Source: Psoroptes ovis (Eukaryota > Arthropoda > Arachnida > Sarcoptiformes > Psoroptidae). Taken from it: a stretch of 64,000 nt of DNA. Position 1 is the first letter of the stretch. Each line of letters begins with the position of its first letter. The translations under genes were made by a program, and so were the position numbers. Location: the NCBI GenBank assembly GCA_002943765.1, contig PQWQ01000008.1, positions 1,612,001 through 1,676,000 on the forward strand. Direction: 5' to 3'. Of this stretch, positions 55,000-64,000 are shown in pieces. The notes below the pieces were generated by a model. That model was not told the origin of the DNA, made no database searches, and saw only the letters and a list, made by a program, of their open reading frames with translations.

Positions 55000-56676
55000 A
55001 TGGTAAGTTGTTTTATGCTTTGAATTTGAATGAAATGAAAGGGTTAAAATCATGTTTTTTATGCTCCTCCCTTTATTTAGTCTATTCTATGTCGAAGATT
55101 ATTCAATTCAACAAACATTGGTGGTTTACCGGTTTTAAATTATGCAACACAACGATTCATTAGTAATCCATCCGAAAGTACCGATTTGAAAGGTATTATG
55201 GCCAAAAAAATTATCGAACACCAACGGCGTGTCAAAGAATTCCGAGCCGCTTTCGGTAATAATGTAATTGGTGAAATATCAATCGATCAAGTATACGGTG
55301 GTATGCGTGGTATGAAAGCATTGGTAACCGAGACATCATATTTAGACCCTGAAACTGGTATATCATTTCGTGGATACTCGATACCGGAATGTCGTGAAAA
55401 ATTACCACGTGCAAATGGTGGTGAAGAACCGCTGCCTGAAGGTCTATATTGGTTATTGTTAACCGGTGATTTACCGAATAAACAACAAGTGGAAACTTTA
55501 TCGAAACAATTTGCTGCACATGCCGATTTACCATCACATGTGGTGACAATGTTAAATAATTTTCCATCAAATTTACATCCAATGTCACAATTTAGTGCTG
55601 CAATCACTGCTTGTAATACTGAATCATTGTTTGCTAAAGCATATGGTGAAGGTGTTAATAAGGCGACATATTGGGAATATGTTTATGAAGATGCTATAAG
55701 GTTAATTGCTAAGCTGCCAACAATAGCCGCTACTATTTATCGTAATCTTTATCGTGATGGTTCATCGATTGGTGCCATTGATCCGAATAAAGATTGGTCG
55801 GCTAATTTTACTACGATGCTCGGTTTCAATGATAATGTTTTCACTGATTTAATGCGTCTTTATCTTACTATTCATAGGTTTGTCTGTTTGATTTTTGATT
55901 CATTTAAATTAATTCTATTTTTTAATTGAAATTTAGTGATCATGAAGGTGGCAATGTTAGTGCTCATACTGTACATTTAGTTGGCTCAGCATTATCCGAT
56001 CCATATTTATCATTTGCAGCCGGTATGAATGGTTTGGCTGGCCCGCTACATGGTTTAGCTAATCAAGAAGTGTTGGTTTGGTTGACAAAATTACAGAAAG
56101 AATTAGGTGACAATGTTAGTGATGAAAAAATGAGCGAATTCGTTTGGAAAACATTGAAAAGTGGTCAGGTTAGTTGATTCGATTTACAATTATTCCAATC
56201 CATTTGATTGAAATATTTTTAAAATTAATCCCAAAGGTCGTACCCGGTTATGGTCATGCAGTGTTACGTAAAACTGATCCACGTTACACTGTTCAACGTG
56301 AATTTGCATTGAAACATCTGCCTGATTATCCATTATTTAAACTTGTTGCACAAATTTATAAAACTGTACCACCAATCCTACTGGAATTGGGTAAAGTCAA
56401 GAATCCATGGCCAAATGTTGATGCACACTCAGGTGTATTATTACAGGTATGTATTATATTGATTTGCCTGATTAATTGATTAATTATTGAAATTTTTGCA
56501 TAATCCAACAGTACTATGGCCTAAAAGAAATGCAATACTATACAGTATTGTTCGGTGTATCACGTGCACTTGGCGTTATGGCATCATTAGTATGGGATCG
56601 TGCATTAGGATTACCTATCGAACGACCAAAATCGATGACCACTGAAGGTTTACAAAAATTGGTTGGAGCAATGTAA
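55000..56676 (+). CDS. CS: Citrate synthase, mitochondrial, 468 aa
   Basis: Exons 55000-55002, 55081-55877, 55937-56168, 56237-56446 and 56512-56676 join in frame. The first coding exon is only the ATG, followed at once by GTAAGT. The second begins SILCRRLFNSTNIGG, a basic, hydroxylated presequence fitting mitochondrial import. The rest matches animal citrate synthase closely: VYGGMRGMKALVTETSYLDP, GEEPLPEGLYWLLLTGDLP, SDHEGGNVSAHT. The catalytic His of LAGPLHGLANQEV, His of PGYGHAVLRKTDPRY and Asp of NVDAHSGVLLQYYG are all present. It condenses acetyl-CoA with oxaloacetate as the entry to the TCA cycle. Length equals the human enzyme (466). Confidence 0.97.
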
Positions 56677-57160
56677 AAAATTACTGCAAAATTATATATT
56701 GAAATTTGAAAATTTTGAAAAAATTTTAATCGGTTAAATCAATCAAATTTATCAATCATTATTATTAATAATTATTATTAAAAAACTTTATTAGTATTTG
56801 TAATAATTATCATTATTATTTCAGATTATTATTATTCATACATTACAATTTAATCAATCAATCGAAATTGATTGTATCAAAAATTATTTGAGCAAACAAA
56901 AATTGTTAAAATCAAAATCAAAAATATTTATATAAATACAAAATCAGCCATATAAATAATCATAGAGTCATTTTGATTATAATTTATTTTAAGTAAAAAA
57001 AAATGATTAAAATCCAATATAAAGGTGTATTTGATTGTAATTAATTGAAATTGATTGAGATTTGATTTGATTTAAGATTTGATTGGTTTAAATTTTTTAA
57101 AAAATCAGAAAACAAAAGAAATTTTTCTAAGGACGAAATAGGACACATGAATTCACGATT
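56677..57160. other. Intergenic between citrate synthase and COQ10
   Basis: AT-rich 3' flank with ATTATT repeats. No gene. Confidence 0.5.
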
Positions 57161-57172
57161 TGCGCATGCGCA
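57161..57172. promoter_or_regulatory. Perfect NRF-1-type palindrome TGCGCATGCGCA
   Basis: The 12-bp sequence matches the NRF-1 consensus YGCGCAYGCGCR exactly. It lies about 250 bp before the COQ10 start codon in otherwise AT-rich DNA. NRF-1 (ewg in insects) regulates nuclear genes for mitochondrial functions, which fits a coenzyme Q gene. Confidence 0.6.
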
Positions 57173-57423
57173 TATTTTGATTCTTGTAATTTTTTTGTTG
57201 TAAACAAAAATCATATGAAATATGTTGTAATATTTTGTAATTAATTATTTAATTTTAGAGATTAATTAATTGATTTAATCAATTAATAGATTAATTAATT
57301 CATTTATTTATTCATTTTATTCAATTTTATTCAATTTATTTAGTGTTTCAATTGTTTTGAATTGTTTTCTGGTCGTTGAGTTTATAGTTTGATATTTAAA
57401 AACAGCTGTTTTTAGTGAAAAAA

Positions 57424-58165
57424 ATGAGACGGACAATCTACATTATCATCAAGAATGATTATAATCGTCGATTATTTAGTCAATTATTTAATAAATTTCG
57501 AATAAATTCAAATATTAATAATAATAATGATAATCAGCTGATAACGTCGAATAGTCGTCAATTTTTTGATTTATCATCATTTCAACCGACGAGTAATAAT
57601 CGAAAGAGTGGTAATAGCAGAGGTAATCGACAAGAATTTGTTGATCAAAGAATAGTCAGGTAAGTCTTGAATATCAAGGGTCTAAAAGGGTTTTAACCTG
57701 TTATTTTCAATTCACCAAAATAGATTCACCAAAAGCCAGCTATTCAACGTTGTAGCCAATGTCGATGATTATGATCAATTCTTGCCGAATTGTCTTGAAT
57801 CAAGAATATTGAAACGATACGGTGACCAGCGGATGGAAGCTGAACTGGTCGTAGGTTTTCCACCGTTAATAACGGAGAAATATACATCCCTAATTGAACT
57901 AGATCGACCTAATCGTGTTTATGCCCGAAGCGAAAATAGTACCGTATTAAAACATCTTGAAAGTGAATGGAAATTTGAAGAACTGAATAAAAAACGAACC
58001 CTCATAACGTTCAACGTGGAATTTGAATTTTATTCACAAATCCACCAGCGATTTATGAGCCTATTCTTCGATGATTTCACTAAAAAAACAATGAAAGCAT
58101 TCTTAGACCGATGCTATCTGATTTATTGTGCTGACCCGCTATATTTTGATAATGATAATCCATGA
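57424..58165 (+). CDS. COQ10: COQ10, coenzyme Q-binding START-domain protein, 225 aa
   Basis: Exons 57424-57659 and 57724-58165 join by a phase-2 intron. The basic N-terminus (MRRTIYIIIKNDYNRRLFSQ) suits mitochondrial import. The START/polyketide-cyclase-like domain follows: RFTKSQLFNVVANVDDYDQF, LPNC, AELVVGFPPLITEKYTSLI, LKHLESEWKFEEL and FEFYSQIHQRFMSLFFDDFT. These match the COQ10 blocks (Y-x3-QLF-VVA-V--Y--F-P-C; VGFPP--E-YTS; FEF-S--H---FD). The family binds coenzyme Q and supports respiration and Q biosynthesis in the inner membrane. A Ser/Asn-rich spacer lies between presequence and domain. Confidence 0.92.
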
Positions 58166-58853
58166 AATATATCTCTCCGTGATTGAATCAATGAATCTCT
58201 CGGAATGCTTGGGTACCCTAAACGGTGTCCAATGCCACCGAACTTGTAGTCCAGATGGTCACACCTATTGATCAATCAAAAGCCAAAAACATCTGAATAT
58301 CATTATCAATTATCGATTATTATTGCCCAAGGGTCATAATTTAAGATAATTATTTATTTTATTATTTAAATATCGATCGTTATTTGTTGTTTTTCAATTG
58401 TTTTCTCAGAGTTAAAATATATAATTATATTTTTCTAATTAATTTCAAATTATTTCAATTATTTTAATGAATTTTAAATTAATACTTTTTGTTGTGATAA
58501 TTAATTAATTATGTTAATTAATAAAATCTATTAATTAATCAATGTTTAAAGGTCAAAGTTTTGAAAAATTTTAAATTTTGAATTTTAAATTCTAAAGTTT
58601 TAAAATCAAGCCGACAGATGGCGTTACGACAAAAAAAAGTTTCTCAGAAATTTTCCAAGAATTTTTTTTCAGTTTTCACCACTAAAAACATTCGATTTTT
58701 TCATTCGATTTTCATTTCACTTCTTGACTTGCTTTTGGCTGCTGCTGCTAGCAGCAGCAGCAGCCAAATCATCACTCATCATTTAAAAGGGCTTAGCCAA
58801 CGACAACAGCAACAACAACAACAGTGACGACGAAGACGACGACCATTTAATTA
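58166..58853. other. Intergenic after COQ10; CAG/CTG palindrome
   Basis: AT-rich 3' flank. A CTGCTGCTGCTAGCAGCAGCAG palindrome of triplets occurs at about 58739-58762, with CAACAG runs at 58801-58824. No convincing frame. Confidence 0.45.
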
Positions 58854-59761
58854 TCAGGTGTACAAATATGAAGTGAGCATTTTTTCAGAGAAATCATCTT
58901 AAATTTTGAAACGAAACGAAAATCAATTCAATTCAAACTACTGCCCATAATTTTCTACACATTTTGACCAGTCTTGAGACAATTTGTGTGCCTACTCAAT
59001 TGAACCTAGAATCTCTAGGACCGAATCAAACAAACAGCCCGATTTTTGACATCTTCATAAGAATCTAGTCCTTGTTCGGCCCATGCATGACCCAGCGCTG
59101 AAAACAAAGATTAAACTGATGGGGCCATGTCCGACGAATACAGCGGGTGTGAAAATTTGGTCCTAGCTAAGCGATTCGATTGTTTTTTGGGCCAGTTTTG
59201 TCTAAGTGTGCTAAAATTAATGTAGTGCATTGCAGTGAAGCAAAATTGCCCTGCCATTACTCCATGACCATTCTGACCTTTTTTCGATTCAAGCATGGTT
59301 CAAACTTATCAGCTGATCTTAGTAACGATTAGTTTTCATTGTTCCACTCAGTTCGAGCAGCTCAAAATGCACCGAACCCCTTTGGTCCCAGGAAATGCAT
59401 AGCATGACCTTCTTCAAGAAACGACCCGATTTTGCAGTTGGGACCATCTTTTTCTGGTTACAGCGGATATGGCATGATGGCCAGAGGCTTTGACCATCAT
59501 TTGATCGGTTTCAGCAGCAGTTTGGTTCAAATGAAACGGAAAATTAGCACTTGCCGCAAATGGTCAATTTTCCATGCAAATTTGGTCATCTTTGACATGA
59601 TGAAAAAATATGACCCGATTTTTCAAATGGAATAATTTTTGATAGAAATGATGCCCAGAGGTCCTAGATTCAAATCCAAAAACAATTTCCCACCCATTTT
59701 GACAAATGCACCCTCTAGGAACATTTTTATCCGAATGCTCACTTCATATTTGTACACCTGA
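58854..59761 (-). mobile_element. Decayed mariner (Mos1-like) transposon, about 908 bp
   Basis: Terminal inverted repeats TCAGGTGTACAAATATGAAG (58854) and its inverse (ending 59761) are flanked by TA on both sides. The AGGTGTACAA core is shared with Mos1-type mariner ends. On the minus strand, interrupted fragments of a mariner transposase remain, including an ML-CISWDQRG-like block near 59400 and HPLYSSDMAPS near 59120. Stops and frameshifts show it is inactive. Confidence 0.8.
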
Positions 59762-60622
59762 TATTTTAGGAGAAATGAATTGAAAAAACAACAAAAAATT
59801 TGTCCATAAACAACTCGAAAAGCATAAACAGCTCGAAGAGGAGGAGGAAAGCTGTGTGAGAAAAGCAAAATTTTGTCCCTCTCTTCCCTCTCATCGCTCT
59901 CCTCGCTCACTGTGTCTGCCGTACGGCTAATCAGTCGACAGCTGGTTTCTTCGGTCATCACCAAGCTGCATGAATTTTGCTTATCCCGATGCAGGTACGG
60001 GCTTGAGATGGGTTTTATTGAAGAAAAATTGGCAGCTCATTGAGCAGTTATGGGCGAAATCATCGACTGTTTCCAATGGTGTATAAGTCAACAAAACAAA
60101 AATATCGGCATTTTTTTTAAAATTATCAAAATCTGTCTACATTGAAATATATAATAATGCTTCTTCATTCAAATACACTGAGAAAAAAAAACGGTGTGTT
60201 TTCAGTGTGTTTATAGCCCTGTATATTACCAACTCATATGTGTTTATTTGAATGTATGTATTTATTTTAAAATGTTTTGAGTTTTTATAAAACACTTTAC
60301 TCATTTGTTTATCTCAGTTTTTGGTTATTTTTAGGCTTAGTTTCCATTGTTTTTCATCGATTTTCCATTGTTTTTCATTGATTTTTCAATATTTTCATCT
60401 GAAATTCATTGAAATTCAACGAAAATCCTCGCAAATCATTCAAAATTATCACCATTTTCCCCTACAAAAACGACCATCATCATACAGACTATAGTTATGG
60501 TCAAAAGTGCATTGAATCAGTGATTTTATTGTTTTAAATTTTGTCATAAACAACTGAATTTGCAGCCATTTTCTACTGCAAAAATCTACCATATTAAAGT
60601 ATCAAGCATCGTAAAACGCTTA
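59762..60622. other. Intergenic; no gene seen
   Basis: T-rich and AT-rich DNA with a C/T-rich patch (59875-59920). Nothing recognised. Confidence 0.45.
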
Positions 60623-60705
60623 TTAGGTTGTCTGTAAAGTTCATTCTAATTAATCAATTTGAGAGTTGCTGTTGAAAATTGGCCAGTACTTTTAGGACAA
60701 CCTAA
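60623..60705 (+). mobile_element. Mariner-type MITE, subfamily B
   Basis: Left TTAGGTTGTCTGTAAAGTTC and right TACTTTTAGGACAACCTAAT arms with the diverged subfamily B interior (GAGTTGCTGTTGAAAATTGG). Confidence 0.75.
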
Positions 60706-61226
60706 TATTTTCAGTTATCAGACAGCATTATTTTGGTGTCTCTGTGTCTGTGCTCATCACCATCATCTATCATTTGGCTTCTCATACAGCCCTGTGTTTA
60801 TTCCATTCATTTATCTTCATTTCGTTCAATTTTCGGTCTCCAACAATTGTCTCCGATTGTTGACATTTGTTCGTCGCTAAATTTACACTTTATAAACGTT
60901 CATCGTTCTCAAGCGGTTCTTCAACGAGGGCTATAGCACAGTATCATTGCCATTTAATCACTGTGTGTGTGTGCATCATCGCCAGAACACATCGTTTGTT
61001 TGATTATTCAACGACAACAGCCAAAGCACCAGCAACAACGATTGTCATTGTTTGTTTATCAGTTTGTGTGTTTGTTATATTCCAGACAACCATTTCACCA
61101 TTTAATTGAATTTTTTTCAATTTGTGTTTGTTTGTGTGTAGTTTTGTTTTGTTTTGTTTATTTTAGTTCATCGTCATCATCTGAATTGTTGTTTGTGTTA
61201 TTATCAACTATAATTAAATTGAAAAT
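60706..61226. promoter_or_regulatory. CCDC6 upstream region or 5' UTR
   Basis: Rich in CATC, TGTTTG and CAA motifs with no long credible frame. Its position before the CCDC6 start suggests promoter or leader. Confidence 0.35.
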
Positions 61227-61309
61227 ATTAAGGCTGTCCGAAAAGTTTATTCGGCTTAATCAATTTGAATTGCTCATGAAAATCGGTCAGAACTTTACGG
61301 ACAACCTAA
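61227..61309 (+). mobile_element. Mariner-type MITE, subfamily B, in the CCDC6 5' flank or UTR
   Basis: Left arm TTAAGGCTGTCCGAAAAGTT (one inserted base, one T-to-C), right arm AACTTTACGGACAACCTAAT, interior as in other subfamily B copies. It ends 157 bp before the CCDC6 ATG. Confidence 0.75.
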
Positions 61310-61465
61310 TATTTTGAATTGAAAATTGATTGAAATTCAAATGATAATCGATATAATCGTTGAATAATTATCGATTGTTTGATTGAATTTAATGAATTTT
61401 TAATTGTTTTTTTTTCTTATTTGGTGAAATCATTCGATTTATTTGTGATTTTTAACAATTTAAAA

Positions 61466-63736
61466 ATGGCTGATTCATCCGAAGGACAAATGGATGGTGT
61501 AACATCATCATCATCTACATCATTATCATCGTTATTATCATCTCAGCCATCATCATCGATGGCTACAACAACACCATCAATCGCTGGTGCTGCCCCAGCA
61601 GCAGCAGCAACAACATTAACCACTATGCTTCAACAATCACCGTTATCAGCTTCAGCAATTAACAATAATCGACAACATTCATCATCATTCACAACACCAT
61701 CACCACCACCACCATCGACAGCCGCAACAGCAACATCGCCGGCATCATCATCATCACTTTCGAACATAATAACTGCATCACCATTGATGAGTTCATCAAT
61801 GGAACGTTTAGAACAAGAAAATCGTGTATTGAAAATTGAAATTGATACTCTTAAACTTCGTATAAAAAGTCTTACAGAAGAAAATAAATCCTTACGACGT
61901 GCATCAGTATCGATACAAGCTAAAGCTGAACAAGAAGAAGAATATATATCGAACACGTTGCTGAAACGTATACAAACATTGAAAAAAGAAAAAGAAACAC
62001 TTGCATTGAATTATGAACATGAAGAAGAATGTTTGACCAATGATTTATCAAGGAAATTGAATCAATTACGTGCTGAAAAGGTAATATTTAAATTTGATTG
62101 ATTAAATGGTTTAATCATTCGATTGCTAATTCGATTTTGTTTCGAATTCCACCAAATAGGTCCAACTAGAACATACACTTGAACAAGAACAAGAAGCCCT
62201 GGTAAATAAATTGATGAGAAAAATTGAAAAACTTGAAAATGAAACCATAAGCAAGCAGAATAATTTAGAACAGCTTAGAAGGGAAAAAATTGAACTAGAA
62301 AATACGCTTGAACAAGAACAAGAAGCGCTGGTAAATAAATTATGGAAACGTATGGATAAATTGGAAAATGAAAAACGTGATTTATATGAAAAATTGGAAA
62401 CAATCAGTGCTTCGAGTGCTGGTGGATGTTCATTGAGTAATTATTAATTTGAATGATCTGATTTGATTCGATTTGATTAATTTTTTGAAAATTTCATTCG
62501 ATTTAAACAGATGACGCTTCGAATCAATCCACATCATCAGCCCAGATGACACCGGCACAATCACCTGGACCTGCTACTGGTGGTGGTGCTGGTGGACAGC
62601 ATTTGCATCAGCAACCGATGAGTCCAATGAATACATCAACTGTTGCTGCTGCTGGTGGTAATGGTGGACAATCATCATCATCAATGATTTGTCAATTACG
62701 TTTTAATAATAATAATAATGGTGGTGGTGGTGGTGGTAATGGCCACAGCACTTCTACAATGATGTCTAATCCAATTGTTCCGAACTCAAACAACTCCAAT
62801 GTGAATGAATATCATCAAATAAAAAATAAATGTTCATGTGATCCACATCAATTGACCAGTCATGTTAAAACATTGCGTAATGAAGTAATTCAACTACGTA
62901 ATCGTTTACAAATTGCCGAAAAAGAACATAATGAAAAAATGGCCATGTTAGAACGGGAAGAACGTGAACAACGTGAACAAAATATTCGTTTACAGCGTAA
63001 ACTACAAATGGAAATTGAACGTCGTGAACGTTTGTGTAGACATTTGAGGTATTTTGGAATTATTTTCAATGGATTTTGAGCTAATTGTGCCTTATCTGTT
63101 CACAGTGAATCTGAATCATCATTAGAAATTGATTTCGATGATCGTCATCTATCATCATCAGCAAATGAATCATGTTCGGCTAACTTTTTGACCAGTACAA
63201 TCGCTACAACACCATCATCGAATAATAATAATAATAATGGAAGCGGTGTTGTTGGACGTCAACGTACATTATCATCACCGGTACCGATGAATGTTGCAAT
63301 GTCACCACAATCGAAAGCACCACCATCAACACCGTTGGCAATTTCATCACCAATCGGTCATGAACAAATGATGCCAAGACCAATTAGTCCTATCAGTCGT
63401 CATAAAACGGTTTGCTGTCCCAAGTGTAGTCATTCATTTTTGGCATCAATCGGTTCATATACGAATTTATTTGCAAATTGTAATATTCAATCAACGTCAT
63501 CATCATCCATCAATCAACAACAACAACAACAATATCCACATGCATCATCATCACCAATGAATCCGTTATCATCACAGTCTTATTTTATGAATAATTCAAA
63601 TAATCCTAATCATTCATCAATGATGGCCGCTCATCATCATCATCATAATCAATCATCATTACGTTCAGCAACATCGAATGAAAATGTTACGGCAAATCAA
63701 GATAATAACAGCGTTAATCGTATGGATTCAGATTAA
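61466..63736 (+). CDS. CCDC6: CCDC6 homologue, coiled-coil scaffold, 686 aa
   Basis: Exons 61466-62080, 62160 to about 62436, 62511-63048 and 63106-63736 join in frame. The start MADSSEG resembles vertebrate CCDC6 and is followed by a Ser/Thr/Ala-rich leader. The coiled coil is highly family-like: LEQENRVLKIEIDTLKLRIK, ASVSIQAKAEQEEEYISNTL, LEQLRREKIELENTLEQEQE, ALVNKLWKRMDKLENEKRDL and LCRHLSESESSLEID across the last intron. The second exon shows the duplicated LE-TLEQEQEALVNKL unit. The C-terminus is Pro/Ser-rich with RTLSSPVPM and a CCPKCSHSF block of closely spaced cysteines. CCDC6 is a cytosolic/nuclear scaffold in DNA-damage signalling and, as H4/PTC1, a RET fusion partner in humans. 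The exon 2 donor is uncertain; GTAATT after 62436 fits best. Confidence 0.93.
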
Positions 63737-64000
63737 AATAATTCGATTGAAATTTTGCGACTTCGCAATCGAACGAAATGACTCGGAAGATCATAGGAAA
63801 AATCGAATGGAAAGGTGAATAATCATCGATTTGTGATATATTGGAGAATATTCGAGTAGATTAATCCAACAGTACCATACAAGAGAACCATATAAACCTT
63901 ACATTTTTCCCACCAGTTTTCGATGAATGATGGACACAATACAATACGATCTGTTGATGACACATTCTCTCTTCCAACCGTGATATTTTTCAATTTTTTT
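63737..64000 (+). other. CCDC6 3' flank, probably 3' UTR
   Basis: Non-coding sequence after the TAA stop. No AATAAA is seen before the window ends, so the transcript may run beyond it. Confidence 0.5.

Noticed and set aside
58618..58827. Plus frame with poly-Ala/Ser/Gln
   Set aside because: Translation of a CTG/CAG palindrome and CAACAG repeats; no conserved content.
59111..59296. Small gene on the minus strand
   Set aside because: It is a fragment of a decayed mariner transposase within the terminal repeats at 58854 and 59761, not an independent gene.

Overview
The window is eukaryotic nuclear DNA: AT-rich, with compact multi-exon genes, introns mostly 50-150 bp with GT-AG ends, and proteins padded with runs of Asn, Gln, His, Ser and Asp. 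The gene content is animal and arthropod-like: an ABCH-type half transporter, schlank-type ceramide synthase, TRAPPC9, secernin and CCDC6. Gene density, short introns and composition fit an acariform (astigmatan, dust-mite-like) mite. The species assignment is inference. I saw no rRNA, tRNA or CRISPR.

Layout. 0.2-2.8 kb (+): 3' part of an ABCH transporter, its 5' exons lying outside the window. 4.4-5.2 kb (-): a two-exon insulin-like peptide precursor that only appears after splicing. 6.6-8.6 kb (-): an unrecognised low-complexity protein, divergent from a p31comet/MAD2L1BP homologue (9.1-10.2 kb, +). 10.6-11.5 kb (+): PIG-H. 11.6-12.0 kb (-): a small unrecognised membrane protein. 12.3-14.1 kb: a satellite array abutting a decayed MITE. 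14.5-16.5 kb (-): a nine-exon ceramide synthase. 16.5-21.3 kb: no recognised gene. 21.3-26.8 kb (-): TRAPPC9 in seven exons. 29.3-31.5 kb (+): gamma-glutamyltransferase. 31.9-32.9 kb (-): a MEX-3-like two-KH protein. 33.5-47.7 kb (-): a p140Cap/SRCIN1-KIAA1217-like gene with three phase-compatible first exons, hosting an opposite-strand small heat-shock protein gene in an intron (45.9-46.8 kb). 50.4-51.8 kb (+): secernin. 55.0-56.7 kb (+): mitochondrial citrate synthase, followed by COQ10 (57.4-58.2 kb, +), which has a perfect NRF-1 palindrome upstream. 58.9-59.8 kb: a dead mariner copy. 61.5-63.7 kb (+): CCDC6.

Mobile DNA. Eleven ~80-bp palindromic mariner-type MITEs in two subfamilies are scattered through introns, flanks and probable UTRs. 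Two 155-bp TTAA-flanked (piggyBac-type) MITEs lie in opposite orientation 36 kb apart.

Functional themes are mixed housekeeping: mitochondrial metabolism (CS, COQ10), ER and lipid work (ceramide synthase, PIG-H), trafficking (TRAPPC9) and glutathione turnover (GGT). Neighbours show no operon-like logic apart from two divergent or nested arrangements. The most notable result is the insulin-like precursor at 4.4-5.2 kb. Its B-chain and A-chain cysteine motifs sit on separate exons joined by a phase-1 intron.
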